Counted from the stretch's first letter, positions 54,041-62,637 are shown. The stretch is DNA of 64,000 nucleotides from Flavobacteria bacterium MS024-3C (GCA_000173115.1 ABVW01000007.1:1-64000); one strand, 5' to 3'. Made by a program: numbers and translations. The notes: generated by a model from the letters alone, not told the origin.

Positions 54041-54610
54041 ATGATCCTAGACACTTTAGACACATACTTACTTATAAAAGCCCTGCACCTGATCTTCGTG
54101 ATCACTTGGTTCGCAGGGCTTTTCTATATTCCCCGCCTCTTTGTCTACCATATAGAGGCCCTAGACCAACCCGCAGCAGCCCAGGCCTATATAGTGCCAC
54201 AGCTACAGCTCATGACCCGCCGCCTGTGGAATATCATTACTTGGCCCTCCGCCATACTCGCCACCGGTTTTGCCCTATGGCTCCTCTACCTCCAACCCAT
54301 TTTCCTCACCCAAGGGTGGATGCACCTAAAACTTTTCTTTGTAGTCCTTCTATGGCTATACCACCTCAAATGCCACCAAATGGTGCGCGAACTCCAACGC
54401 GGCCAAGTACGCCCCCGCTACACCGCCACCTTCATGCGCATTTGGAATGAAGGCGCCACCATCTTACTATTCGCCATCATCTTTTTAGTGATCCTCCGCA
54501 ACACCATAGGCTGGATCTTTGGCCTCGCAGGCCTGCTCGGCCTCGCCATCCTCCTCATGCTCGGCATAAGGGCCTACAAAAAATACCGCAAAAGAAAAGG
54601 GGAGGTCTAA
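54041..54610 (+). CDS. hemJ: HemJ-type protoporphyrinogen oxidase (CopD-family membrane protein)
   Basis: The 189-residue protein has four or five transmembrane helices. The N-terminal helix has KALHLIFVITWFAGLFYIPRLFVYH with the conserved histidines, and WMHLKLFFVVLLWLYH holds another, the haem-ligand pattern of HemJ (UPF0093). HemJ oxidises protoporphyrinogen IX to protoporphyrin IX, the substrate of the ferrochelatase nearby. The ATG at 54041 is preferred over an in-frame TTG at 54023. Length is slightly above the family (about 140-180) owing to an extra C-terminal helix. A strong terminator follows. Confidence 0.88.
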   Translation: MILDTLDTYLLIKALHLIFVITWFAGLFYIPRLFVYHIEALDQPAAAQAYIVPQLQLMTRRLWNIITWPSAILATGFALWLLYLQPIFLTQGWMHLKLFFVVLLWLYHLKCHQMVRELQRGQVRPRYTATFMRIWNEGATILLFAIIFLVILRNTIGWIFGLAGLLGLAILLMLGIRAYKKYRKRKGEV

Positions 54611-54627
54611 CAACCTCCCCTTTTTTG
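54599..54627 (+). terminator. Rho-independent terminator after hemJ
   Basis: GGGGAGGT and ACCTCCCC form an 8-base GC-rich stem, with six T after it. The stem starts within the last codons of hemJ. The next gene converges from the other side. Confidence 0.93.
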
Positions 54628-54658
54628 TAGCAGCAACTGCTTTAGGTCTAAACAAACA

Positions 54659-55438
54659 CTATGCCCCCTTAAACTGTGCTTTTCTTTTTTCTAGAAAGGC
54701 AGAGGTACCCTCTATAAAGTCTGGGGTGCCAAAGCATGCGCCAAAGTGCTGAATTTCTGTTTCATAACCATTTTTATCAGGATCTAGTCCTGCGTTTACG
54801 GCTGCAATGGCGGCACGTATGGCGGTGGGAGATTGCTGGGCTATTTTGGTGGCTAGAGATTCAGCGGTTTCCATGAGCTGGTCAAGAGGTACTACCTTAT
54901 TGACCAAACCGTAGTCTTGGGCTTTGGTGGCAGGGATCATTTGAGCAGAGAAAATAAGTTCGTTTGCACGGCCTTTGCCAATAAGCTGGGGGAGTCTTTG
55001 GGTGCCTCCATAGCCTGGGATAAGACCCAGTGAAACTTCTGGAAGACCCATTTGGGCATTTTCAGAGGCTATTCTGATGTGGCATGCCATGGCCAATTCT
55101 AGACCGCCTCCTAGTGCGTAACCGTTTACTGCAGCTATGACAGGTTTTGGGCCTTGCTCAATGAAATGAAACAATTGGTCCTGCCCCTCTCGGGCAAGTG
55201 CGGTACCCTGGCTGGGGGTGAATTGGGAAAAGGCTGCAATATCGGCGCCAGCCACAAAGGCCTTTTCTCCTGTTCCCGTGAGAATGATTGCGCGAATATT
55301 GTGGTCTTCAAAAAGGTTTTTAAAAGCAATAGATAGTTGGTCAATCACTTCTTTGTTTAGGGCGTTTAATTTGGCAGGTCTGTCTATGGCTATAATACCA
55401 ATAGCGCCTTTTTTTTCAATGATGAGGTGATTTTCCAT
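54659..55438 (-). CDS. Enoyl-CoA hydratase/isomerase family protein
   Basis: The 259-residue crotonase-fold protein has AFVAGADIAAF (oxyanion hole), NGYALGGGLELAMACHIRIAS with the first catalytic Glu, and PEVSLGLIPGYGGTQRLPQLIG with the second Glu. Both acids of true hydratases are present, so hydration of a 2-enoyl-CoA in fatty-acid or amino-acid breakdown is likely. Length is standard (about 260). It lies 4 bases after the sensor kinase gene, in one probable operon with the S41 protease. Confidence 0.93.
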   Translation of the reverse strand: MENHLIIEKKGAIGIIAIDRPAKLNALNKEVIDQLSIAFKNLFEDHNIRAIILTGTGEKAFVAGADIAAFSQFTPSQGTALAREGQDQLFHFIEQGPKPVIAAVNGYALGGGLELAMACHIRIASENAQMGLPEVSLGLIPGYGGTQRLPQLIGKGRANELIFSAQMIPATKAQDYGLVNKVVPLDQLMETAESLATKIAQQSPTAIRAAIAAVNAGLDPDKNGYETEIQHFGACFGTPDFIEGTSAFLEKRKAQFKGA

Positions 55439-55442
55439 AGTC

Positions 55443-56900
55443 TTATCTTTCAGAGGTGGTTTTAGGTAAAAAAACCGTGAATTTACTGCCTTTTCCCACT
55501 TCGCTTTTCAGGCTAATGCGGCCGCCGTAACTTTCTACAATACTCTTTACCATACCTAAGCCAAGGCCCATTCCGGATCCTTTGGTGGTGAATTTGGGTT
55601 CAAATATTTTTTCTTGGATTTCTGGGGCTATGCCTATTCCGTTGTCGGATACTTCTAGGCTTACTACAGTAGATGTCTCTGATACTTTGACCACAATGGC
55701 AGGTATGCGGTCTTCTGGAACAGATTGAATGGCGTTTTTTAATAGGTTGGTCACTACCCGAATGAGTTGGGTGCGGTCCAGTTTTACCTTGATGGGTTTT
55801 GTGGGAGCTGCGTATGCAATATAGGATTCGTTAAATAGGGATATGGCTAGACCCACGACTTTTTCAAATTCAAGGGATTCTTTTTGTTGGGCGGGCAATT
55901 GGGCAAAAGTTGCAAAGGCGGTGGCTATATTGCTCAGGGTGTCTATCTGTTCTAAAAGTGCTGCAGAGTGTGCTTGGAGTTTCTCTTTGGCCTCTGGGTC
56001 TGCGGCTTTAAATTGCTGTTCAAAAAGCTGCACATTGAGGCGCATGGGGGTGAGGGGGTTTTTAATTTCATGGGCCACTTGTTTGGCCATTTCCTGCCAG
56101 GCTTGCTCGCGTTCGGATTTGGCTAGGGCTACGGCAGACTGTTCCAATTGGTCTATCATCCCGTTATAGGATTCTATGATTTTACCAATCTCCTCGGACG
56201 ATTGCGGGACTTCTATCTTAATATTTTGTTTCTCTAAACCGGTTTGGGACAGCTTGTCTGAGATGGTTTTTAAGGAGCGTGTAATATAGGTAGAGATTAG
56301 ATAGGCCAGAATAATGGCCACCGCCAACATGAGTAAATACACTCCGGAGAGTCTGAAAAGAAATTCTTCCAACTCTTTTTGGTTAAAGGAATTGTCTTCA
56401 TAATAAGGCAGGTACAAAATGGTCAGCGGTTTTTGGTCCAGGTCATACACATAGGAATAGGCGGCCAAAAAAGTCACATTCCCCTCGCTTTTGGTCACCA
56501 CCCATCGCTTGTTTTGCTTGAGATTTTTTAAAATATCTGCGGGCAGGCTTGCAGCGGCCTCCACTGGTCCTGCGGTAGGATTGGCGGTTTGAATAAACGC
56601 ACCGTCTAAATCGTAGAGGGAAAAATTAACGTTTTGAACGTCAGATATGGCAAAGAGCGATTCTCTAAAAATAGGCGACACATTGGCTTTGTTCTGTACC
56701 AAAGGACTTTCTTGAAGGGTGTACCAAAGACTGCGTTTGAGCTGTTCTTCTTTTCGTTCTAACCGGTCTGCGTGGTAGTCCTTGGCCTGTTCGGAATACT
56801 GGTAAATAGTGATTCCAGCAATCAGTACTGAGGCCAAAAGCACCAGTACTATCATGGAGATAAATATGCGCGAGCGTAGCGAAAAGTTGGTCTTGATCAT
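55443..56900 (-). CDS. Orphan membrane sensor histidine kinase (HAMP, NtrY-like)
   Basis: The 485-residue protein has a transmembrane helix near residues 14-35, a periplasmic sensor region, a second helix near 185-207, and a HAMP-like segment. The H-box is AHEIKNPLTPMRLN (about residue 270), with N-box NLLKNAIQSVPEDR (about 385), G1 DNGIGIAP, F-box FEPKFTTK and G2 GMGLGLGMVKS. All catalytic features are present. No response regulator gene adjoins it, so the partner is elsewhere. It is preceded by the S41 protease gene (4-base gap). Confidence 0.92.
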   Translation of the reverse strand: MIKTNFSLRSRIFISMIVLVLLASVLIAGITIYQYSEQAKDYHADRLERKEEQLKRSLWYTLQESPLVQNKANVSPIFRESLFAISDVQNVNFSLYDLDGAFIQTANPTAGPVEAAASLPADILKNLKQNKRWVVTKSEGNVTFLAAYSYVYDLDQKPLTILYLPYYEDNSFNQKELEEFLFRLSGVYLLMLAVAIILAYLISTYITRSLKTISDKLSQTGLEKQNIKIEVPQSSEEIGKIIESYNGMIDQLEQSAVALAKSEREQAWQEMAKQVAHEIKNPLTPMRLNVQLFEQQFKAADPEAKEKLQAHSAALLEQIDTLSNIATAFATFAQLPAQQKESLEFEKVVGLAISLFNESYIAYAAPTKPIKVKLDRTQLIRVVTNLLKNAIQSVPEDRIPAIVVKVSETSTVVSLEVSDNGIGIAPEIQEKIFEPKFTTKGSGMGLGLGMVKSIVESYGGRISLKSEVGKGSKFTVFLPKTTSER

Positions 56901-56904
56901 AGGC

Positions 56905-58635
56905 TTATGATTCCCGATTTTCTACGGTTTCTTTGGAGGTGTTTTGTACGTCGTTTTCTGAGCCGTTTTCTACGTCGTTTTGTACGTCGTTTGTTGTTTG
57001 GATCTTTGTTTTTGTTGCTGATGGATCTGACAACAAATGAATATTGTTTACGGCACCCACTTGGCTTGTTTGGTTTTTTAAAGCCAGGGCTTTTTGGACC
57101 ATAGGATCTTGGGCCGCTCGGATTTTAAGCACCGCATTGTCCCCAAAGAGTTGGTAGGCCAATGCTGCTTTGAGTTCTAATAATACGGCAACTTTGTGGT
57201 CTTTGGTGTCTAGTGCGACGCCAGCGTTTTTCAGGTATGTTACAAAATCTTGGTAGAGGGTTTCGGGTACTTGAAAGTCTTTTACAAAACCAGCTTCTGT
57301 CCAGTCTTGGTAGTCGCTTCGGTGTGCGTCTAACTGCTCAAAGCTAAAGAAGGAGAATACCCCAAGGCGTTCCAATTCTTTAACCACCAGCACCGCATTG
57401 TCTTCTATTGGCACAAAAACGTCTGGTATAATGCCGCCACCACCATAGACTATTTTGCCTTTGGGAGTGGTGTAGGCCAGCGAGTCTATTACCGGCATGC
57501 TGTCCTTGTATTGAAGTTCGCCAGTGGCGTAGCGGTCTTGCGCGCTTTCATAGTCACCATCTCCGTAAGGTTTTTGAATGGAACGGCCTGTTGGGGTGTA
57601 GTAACGGGCTATGGTCAGGCGCACTGAAGAGCCGTCTCCCAAAGGCATTTCTCTTTGAACGAGTCCTTTACCAAAAGTCCTGCGGCCAATAATGGTTCCT
57701 ATATCATTGTCTTGTAGGGCTCCAGCAATTATTTCTGAAGCCGATGCGGAACGTTCGTTTACCAGAACGTAAACCGGTTTATTTTCAAAAGCCCCACCTG
57801 CATTGGCCAGGGTGGTAGCTGTAGTGCCTTTTTTATTTTTGGTGTACACAATAGGGGTGTTGGCGGACAGGAAGTCGTCCGATATTTGGGTGGCCATACC
57901 CATATAACCGCCCAGATTGTCGCGAAGGTCTAAGATGAGTTCTTGGGCACCGCTGGCTTTGAGTTCCGCCAAGGCCAGGCTGAATTCGTCATAAGTGGTG
58001 GCGGCAAATCGGTTTATTTTAAGGTAGCCCAGACTGCTGTCTAGCATGCAATAGCCACTTACAGAAACAATGGGAATGCGGTCTCTCTTTAGGGTGAAGT
58101 TTTGAAAGCTGTGGTCTTTTTTTCTAAACACCCTCAGGCCTACCTCAGTGTTAATAGGGCCTTTGAGCTTTTGCACCAATTGGTCATTGGGCATATTGTT
58201 TCCGTAAAGGGTGTCTCCTTGGGCGAGTAAAATACGGTCTCCCGCTTGAATACCTGCCTTTTCACTGGGCCCACCTGCTACGGTTCTAATGACGGCTACA
58301 GAGTCTTTATAGCGGTAAAAATTCACTCCAATACCCACAAAATCGCCCTGCATTTGCTCTGCAACTGCGGAAGAAATGGTTTTGGGAATATAGACCGAAT
58401 GGGGGTCTAATTTGTCTAGTATTTCGTTAATAGTTACGGTGACAATACTGTCCGTATTTACGGCGTCTACATAGTCCTCTTCAATAAAATTGAGCAGCCG
58501 TTGCATTTTTTCTTGGGCTACTTCAGAAGGGCTCCCGCTAAGGGGGTATGAATTTGCGTCGCTTTGGCTTCCAATGAGAATACCTGCCATTAAGATGGTC
58601 AGTGCTAAAAACAATCGAAATAGTTTTTGTCTCAT
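56905..58635 (-). CDS. S41 family C-terminal processing peptidase with PDZ domain
   Basis: From ATG 58635 the protein is 576 residues with a signal or anchor at residues 5-25. The PDZ domain (about residues 95-180) contains GGPSEKAGIQAGDRIL. The S41 core has LDLRDNLGGYM, NERSASASEIIAGALQD with the catalytic Ser near 298, and FGKGLVQ with Lys323. It degrades or trims periplasmic proteins. The upstream start at 58707 is rejected, since it overlaps the deaminase gene and adds a non-signal extension. The C-terminus ends with an Asn/Asp/Val-rich repeat (NDVQNDVENGSENDVQN), an unusual low-complexity tail. Confidence 0.9.
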   Translation of the reverse strand: MRQKLFRLFLALTILMAGILIGSQSDANSYPLSGSPSEVAQEKMQRLLNFIEEDYVDAVNTDSIVTVTINEILDKLDPHSVYIPKTISSAVAEQMQGDFVGIGVNFYRYKDSVAVIRTVAGGPSEKAGIQAGDRILLAQGDTLYGNNMPNDQLVQKLKGPINTEVGLRVFRKKDHSFQNFTLKRDRIPIVSVSGYCMLDSSLGYLKINRFAATTYDEFSLALAELKASGAQELILDLRDNLGGYMGMATQISDDFLSANTPIVYTKNKKGTTATTLANAGGAFENKPVYVLVNERSASASEIIAGALQDNDIGTIIGRRTFGKGLVQREMPLGDGSSVRLTIARYYTPTGRSIQKPYGDGDYESAQDRYATGELQYKDSMPVIDSLAYTTPKGKIVYGGGGIIPDVFVPIEDNAVLVVKELERLGVFSFFSFEQLDAHRSDYQDWTEAGFVKDFQVPETLYQDFVTYLKNAGVALDTKDHKVAVLLELKAALAYQLFGDNAVLKIRAAQDPMVQKALALKNQTSQVGAVNNIHLLSDPSATKTKIQTTNDVQNDVENGSENDVQNTSKETVENRES

Positions 58636-58666
58636 AGGAGCAGCTGTCTTTAGGGTTTGTTGTTTG

Positions 58667-59107
58667 TTACTTGTGGTTTTCTTCGATGGGCATGTGGCTA
58701 ATGGCAACCCCTGCTTTGGCTAAGAAATCAATGCCAGAGCTGTCTCGGTAGGCCTTGGCGTACACCACGCGTTTAATACCTGATTGGTGGATGAGTTTGC
58801 TGCATTCCTTACAAGGGGAAAGCGTTATATACAAAGTAGCGCCCTCAGAAGACTGGGTAGAGGCCGCTACTTTAGACAGTGCATTGGCCTCTGCATGAAG
58901 TACATACCACTTAGTGTAGCCTGTCTCATCTTCACAGAAATTTTCAAAACCAGAGGGGGTTCCGTTGTATCCGTCGGAAATAATCATGCGGTCTTTCACT
59001 ACAATGGCGCCTACTTGTTTGCGCTTGCAATAGGATAATTTCCCCCATTCGGCGGCCATTCTAAGGTAAGCTTGGTCGTATTTTTCTTGTTTGTCTTCTG
59101 TTGTCAT
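58667..59107 (-). CDS. dCMP deaminase family protein
   Basis: The 146-residue zinc deaminase has His71-Ala-Glu73 (LHAEANALS) and Cys99-x-x-Cys102 (SPCKECSKL), the full metal and catalytic set. The N-terminal half has GAIVVKDRMIISDGYNGTPSG, the usual dCMP deaminase/ComEB opening. It would turn dCMP into dUMP for thymidylate synthesis. It overlaps the HupE/UreJ gene by 4 bases and is followed after 31 bases by the S41 protease gene, forming one transcription unit. Confidence 0.92.
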   Translation of the reverse strand: MTTEDKQEKYDQAYLRMAAEWGKLSYCKRKQVGAIVVKDRMIISDGYNGTPSGFENFCEDETGYTKWYVLHAEANALSKVAASTQSSEGATLYITLSPCKECSKLIHQSGIKRVVYAKAYRDSSGIDFLAKAGVAISHMPIEENHK

Positions 59108-59706
59108 TTCAAGGCGTCTAATAGGGCTTCAAGGCTTTTGTAGGTGAGGGGAAGTGTTACCAGCACAAGGGCTGATGAGAATACGATCACCCACCTGGGC
59201 CTTTGAATTTTAAAGATAAGAATAAAAAGGGCACTGGCAAGCATCACCGTGCTGAGCACGGCCAATTGAGCTACTTCAATTCCAGCGGCAAAACCCAGTA
59301 AGGCACTGTTTTTGGCTTCTTGTCCTTCCAGCAACATCTTGAAATAGTTGGAAAAACCAAATCCGTGAATAAGGCCAAATAATGCGGTGGCCCCATAGGC
59401 TATTACCCCTGTTTTAGGTCCTTTATTTTGTAAGGCATTTTTAATATTGAGGCCCAAAAGTAATAAAATACTCAGGGGGATTAAAAATTCAATGAGAGGG
59501 GCGTACACTTTGGCAATACCATACACAGAAAGTACCAAAGAGATGCAGTGGGTGAGTGTGAATACGGAAGCCAGTAGTACGGCAGATTTGATTTTTTTTA
59601 AGGCAAAGGGAAGGGCTAAGGCGGCTAAAAATAGTACGTGATCGTATCCGTTGGGGTCTAGGACGTGATTGAGTCCCAGGTCTAAATAAAATAAAAATGT
59701 ATCCAT
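59104..59706 (-). CDS. HupE/UreJ family membrane protein
   Basis: The 200-residue protein has six hydrophobic segments. Conserved features are LGLNHVLDPNGYDHVLFLAALAL near the start, FTLTHCISLVLS, and FGLIHGFGFS with the metal-binding-type histidines of the HupE/UreJ family. The family is linked to nickel or other metal transport, but the subgroup found in Bacteroidota lacks firm evidence. No urease or hydrogenase gene is in the window. It starts the minus-strand unit with the deaminase. Confidence 0.85.
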   Translation of the reverse strand: MDTFLFYLDLGLNHVLDPNGYDHVLFLAALALPFALKKIKSAVLLASVFTLTHCISLVLSVYGIAKVYAPLIEFLIPLSILLLLGLNIKNALQNKGPKTGVIAYGATALFGLIHGFGFSNYFKMLLEGQEAKNSALLGFAAGIEVAQLAVLSTVMLASALFILIFKIQRPRWVIVFSSALVLVTLPLTYKSLEALLDALK

Positions 59707-59723
59707 AGTGGTTTAATATAATG

Positions 59724-59780
59724 GTTTGGCGGTTTTCTTTGGTTTTGCGGTTTTTTTTGGTTTTGCGGTTTTTTTGGCGG
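59724..59780. repeat. Short tandem G/T-rich repeat
   Basis: Three imperfect units close to GGTTTTGCGGTTTTTTTT are arranged in tandem in the 78-base gap between the HupE-like gene and the TerB-DnaJ gene. No gene is predicted across it. Such runs are prone to slippage. Confidence 0.7.
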
Positions 59781-59784
59781 CTTA

Positions 59785-60516
59785 TTACATGCCGCGTTCT
59801 TTTTGAATGGCCTCGTAGGCCTTTTGTACTTGTTTGAATTTTTCTTCTGCACCACTTTTTATGGCGGCGTCTTCTGTAATGACGCGGTCTGGATGGTATT
59901 TCTTGGCCATGTCTCTATAGGCTTTTTTTACTGCTGCATCTGTAGCGGTTTTTTCTACCTCTAAAATGGTGTAAGCACCATCTGTTGCTTCTATAAACAT
60001 GGCTTTTATAGAGTTAAAATCAGGGGAGCCAAGCCGCAACAAACGGGCAATTTCTTCCAATTTACTGACCTCTGGTGCGCTTACATGACCGTCTGCTTTG
60101 GCAATATTAAACAGAAAATGCAACAACTGAAGCTTGAGTTCGTAAGGCGCTCTTTGGTTTATTTTTTGACATAAATTCTCTAGAGACAGGTCTTTTTTGT
60201 CTACTGCGTCATTAAAGGTTCTAAAAATGGCATTGGCCCTTTGTTGGCCATAGGTCTGTATAAAGTAGCGTTTTACAAATTCTTTTTCTGCAGGGCTTAC
60301 CTGTCCGTCTGCTTTGATCACTACGGCGCATAAGGAAAGTAAGTGCAACTCAAAATCCTGAGAAGTTACTGGTCTTTGGGAAGTGAAACTACCAAAAGAA
60401 CGGCCTTTCTTGCCAGATTGCAGCATGTCTACAAAACTGCCTAAGAAGTATCCAGCCACTGCTCCGGGAAATCTAAAAAAAATAAAGCCCAGTAGGGCAG
60501 CCAACCATTTAGTCAT
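59785..60516 (-). CDS. TerB-DnaJ (DjlA-like) co-chaperone
   Basis: From ATG 60516 the protein has 243 residues. An N-terminal hydrophobic segment (AALLGFIFFRFPGAVAGYFLG) is followed by a TerB-like helical domain (residues ~55-165, with VIKADGQVSPAEKEFV and IAKADGHVSAPEVSKL) and a C-terminal J domain with the HPD motif at His208. This is the DjlA layout: membrane anchor, TerB and J domain that stimulates DnaK. The longer start at 60573 is not used because it hides the anchor and lies across a good promoter element. Confidence 0.88.
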   Translation of the reverse strand: MTKWLAALLGFIFFRFPGAVAGYFLGSFVDMLQSGKKGRSFGSFTSQRPVTSQDFELHLLSLCAVVIKADGQVSPAEKEFVKRYFIQTYGQQRANAIFRTFNDAVDKKDLSLENLCQKINQRAPYELKLQLLHFLFNIAKADGHVSAPEVSKLEEIARLLRLGSPDFNSIKAMFIEATDGAYTILEVEKTATDAAVKKAYRDMAKKYHPDRVITEDAAIKSGAEEKFKQVQKAYEAIQKERGM

Positions 60517-60530
60517 TGTCAAAATTTTAT

Positions 60531-60538
60531 CAAAGATA
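60531..60538 (-). promoter_or_regulatory. TAnnTTTG -7 element for the TerB-DnaJ gene
   Basis: On the minus strand TATCTTTG is an exact consensus match, 14 bases before ATG 60516. A TTTG at 60562-60565 (minus strand) is a possible -33 element, with a slightly long spacer of 23 bases. It supports the shorter start. Confidence 0.6.
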
Positions 60539-60604
60539 CTTTTTTCACAAAAAAAGCAGGGCAAACTAATCATAAGATGTGTTAAAAATTATGGGTGTAT
60601 GTTG

Positions 60605-60612
60605 TACCTTTG
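60605..60612 (+). promoter_or_regulatory. TAnnTTTG -7 element for the bacilliredoxin gene
   Basis: TACCTTTG is an exact consensus match 25 bases upstream of ATG 60638. A TGTGTTAAAAA motif (60578-60588) lies 16 bases before it, at roughly the -33 position, as discussed in the findings. Confidence 0.6.
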
Positions 60613-60637
60613 TGGGGTAAAAAAAAATTTAGGAAGG

Positions 60638-61048
60638 ATGTACCCAGAAGAATTTGTAAAACCAATGAGACAAGACCTTGCCCAAGCAGGTTTTCAAGAA
60701 TTATTTACAGCAGCAGCTGTAGCAGAAGCAGTTAATGCTTCCGGGACTACTTTGGTGGTGGTAAACTCTGTTTGCGGTTGCGCGGCAGCCAATGCCAGAC
60801 CCGCTGCAAAAATGAGCTTGACCAATGCTAAGGTGCCCAGTCGTGCCGTGACTGTTTTTGCAGGAGTAGACACAGACGCAGTGGACCAAGCGAGAAATAT
60901 GATGGTTCCTTTTCCTCCTTCATCGCCTTCTATGGCTTTATTTAAAGACGGAGAATTGGTGCATATGATTGAGCGCCACCACATTGAAGGTCGTGCGGCA
61001 CAAGCCATTGCGGAAAACTTAATGGAAGCGTATAACGAATTTTGTTAA
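60638..61048 (+). CDS. BrxA/BrxB-family bacilliredoxin (YphP/YqiW)
   Basis: The 136-residue thioredoxin-like protein has the C-G-C motif (Cys46-Gly-Cys48 in VVNSVCGCAAANARPA) and FPPSSPSMALFKDGELVHMIERHHIEG, both typical of the DUF1094 bacilliredoxins. In Firmicutes these remove bacillithiol from proteins; in Flavobacteria a general thiol-disulphide role is likely. ATG 60638 is preferred over upstream in-frame starts as the family begins MYPE. A promoter precedes it and a terminator follows. Confidence 0.92.
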   Translation: MYPEEFVKPMRQDLAQAGFQELFTAAAVAEAVNASGTTLVVVNSVCGCAAANARPAAKMSLTNAKVPSRAVTVFAGVDTDAVDQARNMMVPFPPSSPSMALFKDGELVHMIERHHIEGRAAQAIAENLMEAYNEFC

Positions 61049-61065
61049 TACGCCCCTAATCATGT

Positions 61066-61098
61066 AAAAAAAACCACCCACTTGCGGTGGTTTTTTTA
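61066..61098 (+). terminator. Bidirectional-type terminator after the bacilliredoxin gene
   Basis: A run of A, the stem ACCACC / GGTGGT with a seven-base loop, and a run of T form a strong rho-independent terminator. It ends 10 bases before the plsC-like start codon, so that gene must have a promoter overlapping or just after it, or partial read-through. Confidence 0.88.
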
Positions 61099-61108
61099 TT
61101 TTTACCCT

Positions 61109-61846
61109 ATGAAAAGACTGCTCGCTTATCCTTTAACGGTACTGTATTTTTTGGCTTTTGGACTTTGTCTGGTGGTATTCCATCCCATTCAAGTCCTTGC
61201 CTTTAAGGTTTTTGGCTATGAACCCCATAGAAGGGTCGTGGCTTTTTTAAATGGTTGCCTCATGGCAACTACCCGAATTTTGGGGACCCGTTATACGATT
61301 AGTGGAATGGCGAATTTGCCCCAAAACAAAGCGGTTATTTTGGTGGCCAACCACCAAAGTATGTACGACATACTCCCCATTATCTGGCGTTTGAGGTCTT
61401 TACATCCTAAATTCGTGTCTAAGGCATCTTTGGGTAAGGGCATTCCTTCAGTCTCATATAATTTAAGACATGGAGGATCTGTGCTAATCAATCGGGGAGA
61501 CGGTAGGCAAGCGGTTGCTGCTATTGCAGGCTTAGGAACTTATATAGAAAAATACCAGCGTTGTGCAGTAATCTTTCCAGAAGGAACTCGGTCCAGAGAT
61601 GGAAAACCCAAGCCCTTTCAGCGTACGGGTTTAAAAGTGTTGTTAAAGAAGGCGCCGTCTGCCTTAGTGCTCCCTGTCACCATTAATGGGTCTTGGAAAA
61701 TGGTGCGTTGGGGACAATTCCCCCTGGGTATAGGTAACCGTATTGAACTAATCATACATCCTGTGGTGGTTCAGGGAACGTATTCAGACACGGAAGACTT
61801 AATTACGGCAGTAGAGACCACTATTGGCGCAAGTATTCAGGTTTAG
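61109..61846 (+). CDS. 1-acyl-sn-glycerol-3-phosphate acyltransferase (PlsC family)
   Basis: The 245-residue membrane protein has a hydrophobic N-terminus and the acyltransferase motifs NHQSMYD (His82 and Asp87, HX4D) and FPEGTRS (156-162). It acylates lysophosphatidic acid to phosphatidic acid in membrane lipid synthesis. ATG 61109 (MKRLLAYPLTVLYF) is chosen over an in-frame TTG at 61082, which would lie inside the terminator. It converges with a small membrane-protein gene, with a 4-base overlap of the ends. Confidence 0.92.
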   Translation: MKRLLAYPLTVLYFLAFGLCLVVFHPIQVLAFKVFGYEPHRRVVAFLNGCLMATTRILGTRYTISGMANLPQNKAVILVANHQSMYDILPIIWRLRSLHPKFVSKASLGKGIPSVSYNLRHGGSVLINRGDGRQAVAAIAGLGTYIEKYQRCAVIFPEGTRSRDGKPKPFQRTGLKVLLKKAPSALVLPVTINGSWKMVRWGQFPLGIGNRIELIIHPVVVQGTYSDTEDLITAVETTIGASIQV

Positions 61847-62043
61847 CGCTTGGTTTTTTCCTCAATTTTTTTTGAGAGAAACAGAATAACCAACAATACT
61901 GCGGCAGCTAAAGCAGCAATGGCAGATACAGAAGCCACAAAGTTTTGGTCTGCAAACAGGTCTGAATAGTCTATTAAATACAAGTTGTAGCCGCCCAAAA
62001 TTAGGGCAGCAGTCAATAAAATGAAAAAAAGTACTTTGTTCAT
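61843..62043 (-). CDS. Small two-TM membrane protein of unknown function
   Basis: The 66-residue protein has two hydrophobic helices (residues ~4-23 and ~38-57) joined by a polar loop (DYSDLFADQ) and a basic C-terminal tail (SKKIEEKTKR), an ordered small integral-membrane layout. It lies 9 bases after the MarC gene on the same strand and would be co-transcribed. No family is recognised; a translated product is likely, given its compact charge pattern and operon position. Confidence 0.6.
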   Translation of the reverse strand: MNKVLFFILLTAALILGGYNLYLIDYSDLFADQNFVASVSAIAALAAAVLLVILFLSKKIEEKTKR

Positions 62044-62052
62044 AAGCTGGTT

Positions 62053-62637
62053 TTAGGCGTTAAATAAGACGTTTATATTAGCGGCAAAAAGTTTTACGGC
62101 AATGGCCAGTAAGATCACCCCAAATACTTTTCTAATCACAGAGAGGCCATTTTTTCCTAGAACGCGTTCAATGCGTTTGGAAGATTTTAGGACCAAGTAC
62201 ACGAAAATGATGTTTACCACAATAGCGATGATAATATTTTCTACATGGTATTCTGCCCTCAGAGAAAGCAAGGTGGTAATGGTTCCAGCCCCGGCAATGA
62301 GTGGGAATGCGATAGGAACAATAGAGGCAGACTCTGGTTCGTCGTCTTTGTAAAGGGTAATGCCCAAAATCATTTCAATGGCTAGGAAGAAGATCACTAG
62401 GGCCCCTGCTACGGCAAATGAATTCACATCTATACCAATAAGGTTTAATATTTCTTCTCCAATAAATAGGAAAGCCACCATGATAATTCCCGCCACTATG
62501 GAGGCCTTTTCAGACTGAATATGGCCTACTTTATTTCTGAGACTAATGATAATTGGGACAGATCCTACTATGTCAATCACCGCAAAAAGCACCATGCTGG
62601 CGGTGAGTATTTCTTTAAAGTTAAAGTGAAATGTCAT
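62053..62637 (-). CDS. MarC family integral membrane protein
   Basis: The 194-residue protein has six transmembrane helices and the family pattern AVIDIVGSVPIIISL near the start, PIAFPLIAGAGTITTLLSL in the middle (the P-L-I-A-G-P/A-G-x-I/T block), and GLSVIRKVFGVILLAIAVKL at the end. The role is undefined in all species studied; an earlier link to multiple antibiotic resistance was withdrawn. It heads a two-gene minus-strand unit. Confidence 0.92.
   Translation of the reverse strand: MTFHFNFKEILTASMVLFAVIDIVGSVPIIISLRNKVGHIQSEKASIVAGIIMVAFLFIGEEILNLIGIDVNSFAVAGALVIFFLAIEMILGITLYKDDEPESASIVPIAFPLIAGAGTITTLLSLRAEYHVENIIIAIVVNIIFVYLVLKSSKRIERVLGKNGLSVIRKVFGVILLAIAVKLFAANINVLFNA

Noticed and set aside
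53434-54105. 223-codon minus-strand open frame opposite the BNR protein tail
   Set aside because: The plus strand carries the expected continuation of the BNR protein; the minus frame has no recognisable features.
54659-58635. Kinase, hydratase and protease as a dedicated signalling system
   Set aside because: The gene order is tight, but the members are ordinary housekeeping families and no response regulator is adjacent; co-transcription alone is weak evidence.
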